From the NCBI GenBank assembly GCA_913063125.1, contig CAJXZM010000036.1, positions 1-43,363 on the forward strand: a stretch of 43,363 bases of DNA. The letters run 5' to 3'. This document shows positions 33,028 through 41,443 of the stretch, one piece after another; the stretch's first letter is position 1, and every line of letters begins with the position of its first letter. The notes under the pieces are model-generated. The model ran no database searches, had not been told where the DNA came from, and was given only the letters and a program-made list of their open reading frames with translations. This DNA comes from an uncultured Gammaproteobacteria bacterium. GTDB lineage: Bacteria; Pseudomonadota; Gammaproteobacteria; Pseudomonadales; Ketobacteraceae. The position numbers were made by a program, and so were the translations under genes.

Positions 33028-33491
33028 TGCGTCCCTGTAAAATCACGATACTGCCGATAACCGATTTGCTCAATCACAAACACGTAATCTGGTTCCGTAG
33101 TTCCCTGAATTGTTACTGTTGTTTTAAACAATTGCGCTTTAAAACTGCCCTCTCGCCCTGCATGATTACTGATCACCGGGGTTGCTTTAGTTAACGGGTG
33201 ACTCGACCACATGACTTTATGTTCACCTAACAAAATTTCTCCTTGAGGCTCTATTCCTGGGTTTTTGAGCGCAAGATACTCTCTGGCGTTTTGCAACACA
33301 TGGATTCTGGATTCTGCGGCTTCTATCCGTGAAATCGCAGTTAAATTAGTATTCAGCCAGGACAACAGCATACCGCCGATCACGGCAAACAACGACAAGG
33401 CTACCATTGTTTCAAGCAAGGTAAAGCCCAGATTGTTATAACGCTGACTCTTAATCGTTCTACTCATTCGTAGTTTCGCCGCCCGCTTCAT
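33024..33491 (-). CDS. gspI: T2SS minor pseudopilin GspI
   Basis: The 155-residue product has the prepilin signal LGFTLLETMVALSLFAVIGG (cleavage after Gly23, Glu at +5) and a short globular domain ending in DYVFVIEQIGY. GspI nucleates the GspI-J-K tip of the pseudopilus. The ATG at 33491 gives an unusually long, basic leader of about 22 residues; ATG at 33467 would shorten it to a more normal length. Six bases separate the start from the gspH stop. Confidence 0.92.
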   Translation of the reverse strand: MKRAAKLRMSRTIKSQRYNNLGFTLLETMVALSLFAVIGGMLLSWLNTNLTAISRIEAAESRIHVLQNAREYLALKNPGIEPQGEILLGEHKVMWSSHPLTKATPVISNHAGREGSFKAQLFKTTVTIQGTTEPDYVFVIEQIGYRQYRDFTGTQ

Positions 33492-33497
33492 CGCCCG

Positions 33498-33881
33498 TTA
33501 CAACGCTGACGGCTGACAAAACGGTGGCTCTAACTCAAAACGACGAGTCGTTTCTTCGTGATGGAGAACGACCTCCCCGCCTAAACAGATACCGTTATCC
33601 AACCAAGTAATTGGCTCATCTGCCGTAACGCGCAAACCTTCAGGCAATTCGAGTGCGGCATTAGGTTCAATAGTGTTTGCATTAATCGTCACCACCTGGT
33701 GATGACTTCGGGTCCATGCCCCCAGCCGACTGATTTGATTCAGTGTATCTTCCACTGCCAAGCGTCGCTCCCAGCTTGCTTGTAGTGTCATTAGATTTGG
33801 CACTGCCAACGCGGTTATACCCCCAATAATCACTAACACAACCATGAGTTCGATCAATGTAAAGCCTTGGCGTTTTACCAT
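33498..33881 (-). CDS. gspH: T2SS minor pseudopilin GspH
   Basis: The 127-residue product has the short prepilin leader MVKRQG followed by FTLIELMVVLVIIGGITALA (Glu at +5). The rest is a compact beta domain with two Cys (NGICLGG, PPFCQP). GspH links the pseudopilus tip to the GspG shaft. It is somewhat shorter than typical GspH, about 150-190 residues. It starts 8 bases after gspG. Confidence 0.9.
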   Translation of the reverse strand: MVKRQGFTLIELMVVLVIIGGITALAVPNLMTLQASWERRLAVEDTLNQISRLGAWTRSHHQVVTINANTIEPNAALELPEGLRVTADEPITWLDNGICLGGEVVLHHEETTRRFELEPPFCQPSAL

Positions 33882-33889
33882 AACAACAC

Positions 33890-34354
33890 CTATTTCGCTG
33901 GTAAATAACCAACGTCAGTATTGTACCCTTCGCCACCTTGAACGCCATCTGCGCCATAAGAATAGAGTGAGAAAGGCTGCCCATTGGTACTTGCTTGGGC
34001 ATCGTATTTGTAGGCGTTATTCCATGGGTCTAACGGGATGTCACCATCGATATAAGGCCCTTTCCAGAAAGGTTTTTTCGCTTCGTCTGATGGCGGCTGC
34101 TTTAACACAACAAGGCCTTCGTTAGTGGTTGGCATACGCCCAACATCCAATCGATACGTTAACAAGGAGCCTTTAAGCATCTTTATTTGTGTACCGGCAG
34201 TCTGCACTTTTGCTTTATCAGCTTGGTTAAATAAGCTTGGCCCGACCAATCCCATAATTAACCCAATAATCACCAATACCACAATCATTTCTAGGAGAGT
34301 GAAACCTTGCTGGGACTGAGGTCGTGCAATTTTTTGAGACCGACGAATATTCAC
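33890..34354 (-). CDS. gspG: T2SS major pseudopilin GspG
   Basis: The 154-residue product has the prepilin signal QQGFTLLEMIVVLVIIGLIM near residues 15-34. It carries the family hallmarks: VGRMPTTNEGLVVL, WKGPYIDGDIPLDPWNNAYKY and the C-terminal SYGADGVQGGEGYNTDVG, the calcium-binding region. It polymerises into the pseudopilus shaft that pushes cargo through the secretin. The start is GTG with GGAG about 10 bases upstream. An 85-base gap with short repeats separates it from gspF, which may allow a separate expression level for this abundant subunit. Confidence 0.95.
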   Translation of the reverse strand: MNIRRSQKIARPQSQQGFTLLEMIVVLVIIGLIMGLVGPSLFNQADKAKVQTAGTQIKMLKGSLLTYRLDVGRMPTTNEGLVVLKQPPSDEAKKPFWKGPYIDGDIPLDPWNNAYKYDAQASTNGQPFSLYSYGADGVQGGEGYNTDVGYLPAK

Positions 34355-34370
34355 TTTTTCTGGCTCCGTT

Positions 34371-34416
34371 GTTCTATGTTAATAGTCTGTATTAAGCGTT
34401 CTATATTAATAGTTCT
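34371..34416 (-). repeat. About 14-base degenerate repeat between gspF and gspG
   Basis: Read on the - strand the spacer contains AGAAC followed by an AT-rich octamer to nonamer, three times at 13-14-base spacing, then a fourth AGAAC just before GGAG of gspG. Helical-turn spacing is not kept exactly, so it may be a site for a regulator or simply slipped-strand expansion. Confidence 0.5.
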
Positions 34417-34439
34417 GTGTGATCGCGTTGTATTTCCGG

Positions 34440-35633
34440 CTAGATCGCTAAATCATTGGCACTGGTAATAGCCAATACTATACCCGCGATGATTAACCCA
34501 AACATAACACCAATTATTAAAATGGCGATGGGCTCAATTAACGCCAAAAAACGGCGCATTCTAGATTGACTAGACTCATCGTACAACGTTGCCAAACTTT
34601 CTAGCATCTGTGGCAATTTACCCGACTTCTCCCCCACCCGTACTAAATTAATACCCGTTGGGGTTATCGCTTGATACTGTTCTAGCGCATCCGATAATGA
34701 CGCGCCTCCGCGCACATCCTGCGTTACACGCTCCAGTAAATCTCGCTGACGCAACAGTCGCGTACTGTCTTGGGAAAGCACTAACGCTTCTATCAATGGA
34801 ACACGATTGGATAATAAAGTTCCCAGTACTTTCGACCACTGTGCTATTTGCGACTGTATTAACCAAGTCCCGAGCACCGGCAGGTGCAAGCATTGGTTTA
34901 TCATTTGTTCTCTGATACGTTTTTCACTCAACGCTAGACCTAACAAGGTTGCAACGAGCGTAACACCAGCCAATAGTAACGTGGCATTATTATTAGTCCA
35001 CTGGCCTGCGGCTAAAACAAACCAGGCTAATAACGGTAATTGATCGGCATGCTCCAATAAATTTGTAAACTTCGGCACCACAAAAGCAAACATGATGGCA
35101 ACGGCCGAAAAGCCACTGCCGACCAAAATAGAGGGATAAATTAATGCACTGCGCATTTCGTCTCGGGTTCTACGGTCATATTCCATTTGATCGACGGCAT
35201 CTTTGAGTGATGACGCCAACGCCCCGGTCATTTCCCCCGCTCTTACCAACTGATAAACGTATACCGGTAAAGATAACCCTGAGGCTTCAAGCACATCTGA
35301 AAACGACTGCCCTTGGCGCAAGCCGTTACTCATAATCTCCATAGCTTTTTCAATAACCGGATGCTGTGCGCTTTTTAACTGTGCTGCTACCGCTTCAGAT
35401 AAAGCAACACCTGCTGTTAACATGGTAGCGAGCTCGTACAACGCCACGTTTAACTCTTCCGCCTTCAAGCGACGGCGAGAACGCCTCTTTTTCGACTGCT
35501 CTTCCGTTAATCGTAATGGCGTCAACCCTTTTTGCTCTAATTGACGCAACGCCAAGCTCGGTGAACCGGCAGTTATGTCGCCGGTTAATCGCTTGCCTTC
35601 ATTATTAACCGCTTGATAATTAAATTTCATCAT
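34440..35633 (-). CDS. gspF: T2SS inner-membrane platform protein GspF
   Basis: The 397-residue polytopic protein has two repeated T2SF domains (about 65-190 and 270-390) and membrane segments near 165-190, 215-240 and 370-390. Family motifs include TMLTAGVALSEAV, LVRAGEMTGAL and its second-half counterpart LVRVGEKSGKLPQML. It forms the central platform on which GspE drives pseudopilin assembly. It starts 3 bases after gspE. Length is normal. Confidence 0.95.
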   Translation of the reverse strand: MMKFNYQAVNNEGKRLTGDITAGSPSLALRQLEQKGLTPLRLTEEQSKKRRSRRRLKAEELNVALYELATMLTAGVALSEAVAAQLKSAQHPVIEKAMEIMSNGLRQGQSFSDVLEASGLSLPVYVYQLVRAGEMTGALASSLKDAVDQMEYDRRTRDEMRSALIYPSILVGSGFSAVAIMFAFVVPKFTNLLEHADQLPLLAWFVLAAGQWTNNNATLLLAGVTLVATLLGLALSEKRIREQMINQCLHLPVLGTWLIQSQIAQWSKVLGTLLSNRVPLIEALVLSQDSTRLLRQRDLLERVTQDVRGGASLSDALEQYQAITPTGINLVRVGEKSGKLPQMLESLATLYDESSQSRMRRFLALIEPIAILIIGVMFGLIIAGIVLAITSANDLAI

Positions 35634-35636
35634 CGT

Positions 35637-37385
35637 TTAGTGGCTACTTACCCGAAACACTTCCTCTAAAGTAGTCAAACCTAACCAGGCTTTTATCATC
35701 CCATCTTGACGCATTGTTCGATAACCTTGTTCTTGAGCCAGCGCTCTCATCACCTCAATATCGGCTCGTTCAGTAATGAGGTTTTGCATCTCTTGGGTCA
35801 CGTCAACCAATTCATAAATACCCAATCGCCCCTGATAACCTGTACCCTGACACGAGGAACATCCTTTGCCTTTTAACCAGTGCGCCTGCTTCTCGGGGAA
35901 TAGAGATTGTGTTACATCATCGAGGAAAATTTGATCTTCGGCCGACAACATCGCCTCTGCGGGTCCACTGCAATGTTTACACACTTTTCGAACCAATCGC
36001 TGCGCCTGCACTCCCCGTGTAGGAGATGCAACCAAGAAGGGCTCTATTCCCATATCAATTAATCGATTGAATGCGCTGATAGCATCGTTAGTATGCAACG
36101 TTGAAAGCACAAGGTGCCCTGTCAACGATGACTGCACAGCAATCTCAGCCGTTTCTAAATCACGGATTTCACCAATCATAATGACATCAGGATCTTGTCG
36201 TAGAATAGAGCGCAACGCCGCAGCAAAGGTTAAACCTATATCTGCGTGAGCTTGAACTTGTGTGATGTTTGGCACTTGGAATTCAACAGGGTCTTCCACT
36301 GTAATGATTTTTTTCACGCCATCATTGATGGACTCCAAGCCAGCATATAACGTTGTTGATTTACCGGAACCCGTAGGTCCCGTAACCAAAATAATACCGT
36401 GAGGCTGATTGAACCAATTATCAGTTATCGCCAGGTGGTCCGACAGCATACCCAATCGCTCAAGCGTCAACTCATCACGCTCTTTAGGCAACAATCGCAT
36501 GACGACTGACTCACCATAAGTACCCGGCAATGTTGACACACGGACATCCATTTCACGACCGCTAACCCGTGTTGTTAAACGGCCATCTTGAGGGAGTCTA
36601 CGTTCAGCAATATCAATATTTGACATTAATTTAATGCGAGAAACAACGGCAGCAAAGCGGTCATTAGGCAAACTGTGAGACAACTGCAATACGCCATCAA
36701 CACGAAAGCGCACACAGAAATTAAATTCACTGGGCTCTATATGAATATCGGATGCGCCTTGCTCTACTGCTTGGCTCATAATGTTATTCACCAACTCAAC
36801 AATCGGCGCTTCCTCTGCCAACTCTCGTAATTGACGAACATCTTCAGCCGTATCGACATCAAAAGATGAATTTTGTTGAGCTTTTAGAGAAACGATATTC
36901 AACCAGGCATCTAAGTCTTGAGATCTAGGTAGTGCTAATGTAAATGCGCTGTTGGGATAGAAATAACGAACTGTCTCAGAAATAACCGATGCAAAGGGGT
37001 CTTTGGCTGCAACCATTAGGCAATCAGGTTCTTCCCAAATAACAACCTGTTCTTCAATAAACCAATTTAACGCAATTTCGGTTGTGTCTAGCAATGCGCT
37101 TATGGCGGCCTCTGAAGGGGGCATCACACCATGAGTAACATCAACTCGAGGTATGTTCATTTGCTGGCTAAGCACATCCAGCAGTACATTTTCAGAAACA
37201 GTCCCGCTTCGCAGCAAAATTCCGCCGAGCTTCCCCCCTACTTTTTCTTGTAGGCTTAGCCCTCTATCAACTTCCTCTTGTGAAGCAACACCTTTCGCGA
37301 CTAGCAACTCACCGAGCTTTTGCATTGTTTGAACCGCACCTGCCTGAATCGCATTTGTTTCAACCATCGTGGCCGCCGCCGTCAT
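35637..37385 (-). CDS. gspE: T2SS assembly ATPase GspE
   Basis: The 582-residue product has an N-terminal MshE-type domain, then the secretion ATPase core: Walker A GPTGSGKST near 333, the Walker B region RQDPDVIMIGEIRD near 395, the HLVLSTLHTNDA His box, and a four-Cys zinc motif (CKHC near 468, CSSC near 507). It powers pseudopilus growth. The start at 37385 overlaps the rfbD stop by four bases (ATGA); a start at 37415 would overlap more and has no support. This links dTDP-rhamnose synthesis and T2SS translation in one mRNA. An N-terminal Thr/Ala-rich leader of about 20 residues precedes the conserved domain. Confidence 0.95.
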   Translation of the reverse strand: MTAAATMVETNAIQAGAVQTMQKLGELLVAKGVASQEEVDRGLSLQEKVGGKLGGILLRSGTVSENVLLDVLSQQMNIPRVDVTHGVMPPSEAAISALLDTTEIALNWFIEEQVVIWEEPDCLMVAAKDPFASVISETVRYFYPNSAFTLALPRSQDLDAWLNIVSLKAQQNSSFDVDTAEDVRQLRELAEEAPIVELVNNIMSQAVEQGASDIHIEPSEFNFCVRFRVDGVLQLSHSLPNDRFAAVVSRIKLMSNIDIAERRLPQDGRLTTRVSGREMDVRVSTLPGTYGESVVMRLLPKERDELTLERLGMLSDHLAITDNWFNQPHGIILVTGPTGSGKSTTLYAGLESINDGVKKIITVEDPVEFQVPNITQVQAHADIGLTFAAALRSILRQDPDVIMIGEIRDLETAEIAVQSSLTGHLVLSTLHTNDAISAFNRLIDMGIEPFLVASPTRGVQAQRLVRKVCKHCSGPAEAMLSAEDQIFLDDVTQSLFPEKQAHWLKGKGCSSCQGTGYQGRLGIYELVDVTQEMQNLITERADIEVMRALAQEQGYRTMRQDGMIKAWLGLTTLEEVFRVSSH

Positions 37386-38257
37386 TCCAACATACCCAAA
37401 AGCTCTTGCTCCCAATCACCAGCACTCACACCAAAGACGTTCTGCATTTTCTTACCGTCTAACTTAGAGTTTTCAGGGCGTTTTACTGGTGTTGGGAATT
37501 GCTCTGAGCCGATAGGATTTACTGTTATCTGCTTACCCAATACACCCAACTTGTTCGCTTGTGCAAAAATAGTGGTGGCAAAATCATACCAGGTGACTCC
37601 CGGTTCACTTTGATAATGATACAGCCCCCAAGGAAAATCAGGTTCGCCAAAACGCTCTTTATCAACAATATCCATCAAACAGCTCGCAATCGATGTTGCT
37701 GCTGTCGGTGCGCCGAATTGATCATTCACCACACCCAATTCGTCACGGCCTTGACCCAATCTAAGCATGGTTTTGACAAAATTATTGCCATTTTTACCAA
37801 ACACCCAACTCACCCGTAGGATCACATGTTTGTCCCACGTCGCCTGTAACGCTTGCTCTCCCGCTAACTTAGATGCACCGTAAACTCCCGTTGGGTTCGG
37901 TTGATCCAGTTCACTATAGGGTGTCGATTTATTGCCATCGAATACATAATCCGTAGAAATGTGCAGCAGAGGAACATTTTCTTGCTCACAAATTTCTGCC
38001 ATTATTTTTACAGCATCAGCATTAACGCGATACGCCCGGTCTTTCTCGTCTTCTGCTTTGTCTACGGCGGTATAGGCGGCAGCATTAATCAGCGCCACGG
38101 GCATGGTTTTTTTCAGTGCTGCTTTCACTTGCGCACGATCGGTAATATCTAGCTCTGCCGAGGACAAACCGATGACGTCATATCCACGTTTTTCTGCTTC
38201 TACGACCAATTCAGAGCCAACCTGCCCTTTTGCGCCCGTGATTAACACTCGCTTCAT
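37382..38257 (-). CDS. rfbD: dTDP-4-dehydrorhamnose reductase
   Basis: The 291-residue RmlD-type short-chain reductase has the Rossmann motif GAKGQVGSEL at 8-17, the ISTDYVFDG active-site strand and YGASKLAGE carrying the YxxxK pair. It makes dTDP-L-rhamnose from dTDP-4-keto-L-rhamnose with NADPH, the last step of the pathway. It follows rfbC after 10 bases and overlaps gspE by four. Confidence 0.95.
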   Translation of the reverse strand: MKRVLITGAKGQVGSELVVEAEKRGYDVIGLSSAELDITDRAQVKAALKKTMPVALINAAAYTAVDKAEDEKDRAYRVNADAVKIMAEICEQENVPLLHISTDYVFDGNKSTPYSELDQPNPTGVYGASKLAGEQALQATWDKHVILRVSWVFGKNGNNFVKTMLRLGQGRDELGVVNDQFGAPTAATSIASCLMDIVDKERFGEPDFPWGLYHYQSEPGVTWYDFATTIFAQANKLGVLGKQITVNPIGSEQFPTPVKRPENSKLDGKKMQNVFGVSAGDWEQELLGMLE

Positions 38258-38267
38258 AGTTGAGACT

Positions 38268-38843
38268 CTATTGATCCGTTAGTTCTGTCGTTGGTGCTGT
38301 TCTTGGTGATCTAGTTAATTCACTTAATGTTGGCAACACCTTATCTTTATCGGACAAGATCGGTGATGCAACTGGCCATTCAATACCTATCTCTGGATCA
38401 TTCCAAAGAATACCGCCTTCGTCAGTGGGGTCGTAGTAATCGGTGCATTTGTATTGAAAATCGGCCGTTTCACTCACAACAACAAACCCGTGAGCAAAAC
38501 CAGGGGGTACGTAAAACTGTAGATGATTCTCACCCGTTAAATAGACACCTTCCCATTTTCCATAGGTTGGAGATCCATCACGCAAATCAACGGCAACGTC
38601 AAACACCTCGCCTTGCGTTACACGCACCAATTTGCCTTGAGGTTTGGTTTTTTGAAAATGCAGCCCGCGCAGTACGCCTTGAGTGGATCGAGAGTGATTG
38701 TCTTGCACAAAGGCTTGCTCAATACCTGCATCCGTTTTGTAGCGTTCAGCCTGAAAGGTTTCCATAAAGAAACCACGTTGATCGCCAAATACATTCGGTT
38801 CGATAATGACACAGTCGGCTAAGGTTGTTTGAATGACTTTCAT
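38268..38843 (-). CDS. rfbC: dTDP-4-dehydrorhamnose 3,5-epimerase
   Basis: The 191-residue cupin has the RmlC signature: [32 protein letters not shown] with the catalytic His, and [13 protein letters not shown]. It inverts C3 and C5 of dTDP-4-keto-6-deoxyglucose. A short acidic/Thr-rich tail ([15 protein letters not shown]) follows the usual end. The start overlaps rfbA by four bases (ATGA). Confidence 0.95.
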   Translation of the reverse strand: MKVIQTTLADCVIIEPNVFGDQRGFFMETFQAERYKTDAGIEQAFVQDNHSRSTQGVLRGLHFQKTKPQGKLVRVTQGEVFDVAVDLRDGSPTYGKWEGVYLTGENHLQFYVPPGFAHGFVVVSETADFQYKCTDYYDPTDEGGILWNDPEIGIEWPVASPILSDKDKVLPTLSELTRSPRTAPTTELTDQ

Positions 38844-39709
38844 GAGTGTTTAACTAATCTCAGTAGGTACTGGCCGTAGCCGGTTTTCGACAATGCTGTT
38901 GCTTGCTCCAATAGTTGCTCTTTAGATAACCAGCCTTGCTGGTAGGCAATTTCTTCTAGGCAAGCGACTTTTAATCCCTGTCGTGACTCCACGGTTTTTA
39001 CAAACTGCGCGGCTTCTAAGAGGCTATCATGTGTGCCGGTATCTAACCAGGCAAATCCCCGCCCTAGCTGCTGCACATGTAGGTCACCTCGTTGCAAATA
39101 CGCATTATTCACGGAGGTAATCTCTAATTCACCACGCTCTGATGGTTTCACATTTTTAGCGATCTCAACAACATCGTTATCGTAGAAATAGAGACCCGTT
39201 ACAGCAAAGTTTGATTTCGGGTTTTTTGGCTTCTCTTCAATGGATAACGCATTACCGTCATCATCGAAATCAACGACACCAAAGCGCTCAGGATCACTCA
39301 CATAGTAGCCAAACACTGTGGCCCCGCTGGGCTTATTTACTGCTTTTACTAGCTTTTCAGAGAAATTCTCACCATAAAAGATATTATCTCCGAGAACCAA
39401 GCAAACACTATCATCACCAATGAAATCTTCACCAATCAGAAATGCTTGAGCCAGCCCATCTGGAGACGGTTGTTCTGCGTAGGTGAAGCGCACGCCAAAT
39501 TCACTACCAGATCCGAGCATTTTACGAAAATACGGAAGGTCATCAGGCGTCGATATAATCAAGATTTCTTGAATACCGGCCAACATTAGTACCGAGATCG
39601 GATAATAAATCATCGGTTTATCATAAATGGGGAGCAGCTGCTTCGATACCCCTCGGGTAATCGGGTGCAGCCTTGTGCCAGAACCTCCGGCAAGGATAAT
39701 ACCTTTCAT
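38840..39709 (-). CDS. rfbA: Glucose-1-phosphate thymidylyltransferase
   Basis: The 289-residue RmlA nucleotidyltransferase begins with the family signature [16 protein letters not shown], then [15 protein letters not shown], and has [10 protein letters not shown] and [13 protein letters not shown] further on. It makes dTDP-glucose from dTTP and glucose-1-phosphate, the first step to dTDP-rhamnose, and is usually inhibited by the end product. It follows rfbB after 2 bases. Confidence 0.96.
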   Translation of the reverse strand: MKGIILAGGSGTRLHPITRGVSKQLLPIYDKPMIYYPISVLMLAGIQEILIISTPDDLPYFRKMLGSGSEFGVRFTYAEQPSPDGLAQAFLIGEDFIGDDSVCLVLGDNIFYGENFSEKLVKAVNKPSGATVFGYYVSDPERFGVVDFDDDGNALSIEEKPKNPKSNFAVTGLYFYDNDVVEIAKNVKPSERGELEITSVNNAYLQRGDLHVQQLGRGFAWLDTGTHDSLLEAAQFVKTVESRQGLKVACLEEIAYQQGWLSKEQLLEQATALSKTGYGQYLLRLVKHS

Positions 39710-39711
39710 CG

Positions 39712-40773
39712 TTAAGCCTCCAAACCTAGGCGCTGACCTTGATAGGAACCATCAAGTACATGCTGCCACCAAGTTTCATTATCGAGATACCATTGGACGG
39801 TTTTACGCATTCCCGTTTCAAAGGTTTCTTCTGGCACCCATCCCAATTCACGCTGAATTTTTGATGCATCAATAGCATATCGGATATCGTGTCCAGGGCG
39901 ATCTGCTACATACTTAATTAGGGATTCGTAGCGATCAACCCCTTCAGGTTTGTTCGGTGCTAATTCTTCTAATAGTTCACAAAGAGTTTTAACCACCTCA
40001 ATGTTCTGCTTTTCATTATGGCCACCTATATTGTAGGTTTCGCCAAGCACACCTTCCGTTGCCACATGAACCAATGCACGGGCATGGTCATTAACATACA
40101 GCCAATCGCGAACCTGGTTGCCTTCCCCGTACACTGGTAGCGGCTTACCCGCCAATGCATTCAGTATCACCAAAGGGATAAGCTTTTCAGGAAAATGGTA
40201 CGGGCCGTAGTTATTTGAGCAATTTGTAATCAAAGTAGGCAACCCGTAGGTCTCCTTCCACGACCTTACTAAGTGATCAGATGATGCCTTTGATGCTGAA
40301 TACGGAGAATTCGGTTCGTATCGATTTTCTTCAGTAAACAGGCCTTCCTCGCCCAAAGAGCCGTACACTTCATCAGTAGATATATGATGAAAGCGAAAAC
40401 TCGCCTTTTTATTCGTTTCAAGCCCATTCCAATAAGAACGTGCCACTTCTAATAAAACACAGGTTCCCACAATGTTGGTTTGTATGAATGCTGCTGGGCC
40501 ATCGATAGAGCGATCAACATGGGACTCAGCCGCAAGATGCATCACAATATCGGGCTGATGCCGATTAAACAGAGCTGTGATTGCAGGGCTATCACAGATA
40601 TCGGCTTGTTCGAAGTGATAGCGGTTTGAAGATTCTATAGCACGTAAGCTTTCTAAGTTACCCGCATAGGTCAATTTATCGACATTAACGACATCATGAC
40701 CCGTATTCGTAATTAGGTGCCTCACTACTGCAGAGCCTATAAAGCCTGCTCCCCCGGTAACCAAAAACTTCAT
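39712..40773 (-). CDS. rfbB: dTDP-glucose 4,6-dehydratase
   Basis: The 353-residue RmlB has the Rossmann motif [10 protein letters not shown] at 7-16, [15 protein letters not shown], the [10 protein letters not shown] strand and [13 protein letters not shown] with the catalytic Tyr/Lys. It makes dTDP-4-keto-6-deoxyglucose. It is the first gene of the rfbBACD-gsp operon and has a promoter about 160 bases upstream. Confidence 0.96.
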   Translation of the reverse strand: MKFLVTGGAGFIGSAVVRHLITNTGHDVVNVDKLTYAGNLESLRAIESSNRYHFEQADICDSPAITALFNRHQPDIVMHLAAESHVDRSIDGPAAFIQTNIVGTCVLLEVARSYWNGLETNKKASFRFHHISTDEVYGSLGEEGLFTEENRYEPNSPYSASKASSDHLVRSWKETYGLPTLITNCSNNYGPYHFPEKLIPLVILNALAGKPLPVYGEGNQVRDWLYVNDHARALVHVATEGVLGETYNIGGHNEKQNIEVVKTLCELLEELAPNKPEGVDRYESLIKYVADRPGHDIRYAIDASKIQRELGWVPEETFETGMRKTVQWYLDNETWWQHVLDGSYQGQRLGLEA

Positions 40774-40927
40774 TCAGAAAGCATCCTGTACGCGTCGTTA
40801 AGATAAGAAGAGTTAAGATAAAAAATAGAGCCGCATTCTATGGGGTCAGAGGGGGGAAGGCAAATCTATACCCGTTATTTCTCAATTCAACGATAATTAG
40901 CCGCTATTCTGTCCGTTTCTTACGACA

Positions 40928-40938
40928 TAACGGCGTTA
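40928..40938. promoter_or_regulatory. Palindrome at the predicted transcription start
   Basis: TAACG-G-CGTTA at 40928-40938 is a perfect odd palindrome placed at about +1 of the promoter above. A CGTTAA half-like sequence recurs in the -35 box. It could be an operator for a repressor, although 11 bases of symmetry can occur by chance. Confidence 0.3.
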
Positions 40939-40939
40939 A

Positions 40940-40968
40940 ATTATAACAAAATGCCTTAACCCCGTTAA
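40940..40968 (-). promoter_or_regulatory. Sigma-70 promoter of the rfbBACD-gsp operon
   Basis: On the - strand TTAACG (40963-40968) and a perfect TATAAT (40940-40945) are separated by exactly 17 bases. Transcription should begin near 40933. The -10 is ideal and the -35 matches four of six positions. Confidence 0.7.
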
Positions 40969-41156
40969 TTCGACACTACATTAACACTGCAACACTGTGC
41001 CTTATTACCATTGACTGCTCTTACTGTGGCTAGTTCCATCTCATTAGCTTTATTTACATATAGTCCCATACCAAATTAGGGAAGGCACAGCCAGTTATAC
41101 GCAATCCATCCAACACTAATCGCTTCGCAATCCAAATTGGAATTAAACGTCATACC

Positions 41157-41426
41157 TTAATGGCTTTCCTCTCTATTTACTGATGGCCAGTCTGAAAAAG
41201 GAAATGGCTTCTCGTCACTTGACCAAAAAAGGTAGTTTGCTATCTGAGCAATATAGGCCGCAAGATTCCTACCAAATACAACCAAATCTGCATGAGGTTC
41301 GCCGATAAATAATTGATGAGCAAACTGCACTATCGTGATAATAACAACAACAACATCAAGTAGCCGATAGACTACAAAAAAACCTATGGCATAAAACAAG
41401 CGTAATAAAATGGGATCTTTATCCAT
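41157..41426 (-). CDS. DUF4389 membrane protein
   Basis: The 89-residue product matches the DUF4389 family: RLFYAIGFFVVYRLLDVVVV as first membrane segment, a second one around ITIVQFAHQLF, then FGRNLAAYIAQIANYLFWSSDEKPFPFSDWP, the conserved end. The function is unknown; members are found in many gammaproteobacteria, often beside gpsA. The ATG at 41426 is preferred to the TTG at 41432 because GGAT-type sequences lie at the right distance. It follows gpsA after a short gap and is probably co-transcribed. Confidence 0.85.
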   Translation of the reverse strand: MDKDPILLRLFYAIGFFVVYRLLDVVVVIITIVQFAHQLFIGEPHADLVVFGRNLAAYIAQIANYLFWSSDEKPFPFSDWPSVNREESH

Positions 41427-41443
41427 TTTCAATCCATCCTTTC

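Larger units (their letters stand above)
40774..41156 (-). other. 383-base gap: promoter region of the rfb-gsp operon
   Basis: No ORF is supported here. It contains the operon promoter at 40940-40968 with an overlapping palindrome, and a leader of about 160 bases. A T-rich stretch (TTTTTTATC on the - strand, near 40815-40825) lies in the leader without a good stem. No JUMPstart element was found, and no terminator for the gpsA-DUF4389 genes. Confidence 0.6.

Noticed and set aside
40774..41156. JUMPstart/ops element upstream of the polysaccharide genes
   Set aside because: I searched both strands by eye for GGCGGTAG-type sequences and found none.
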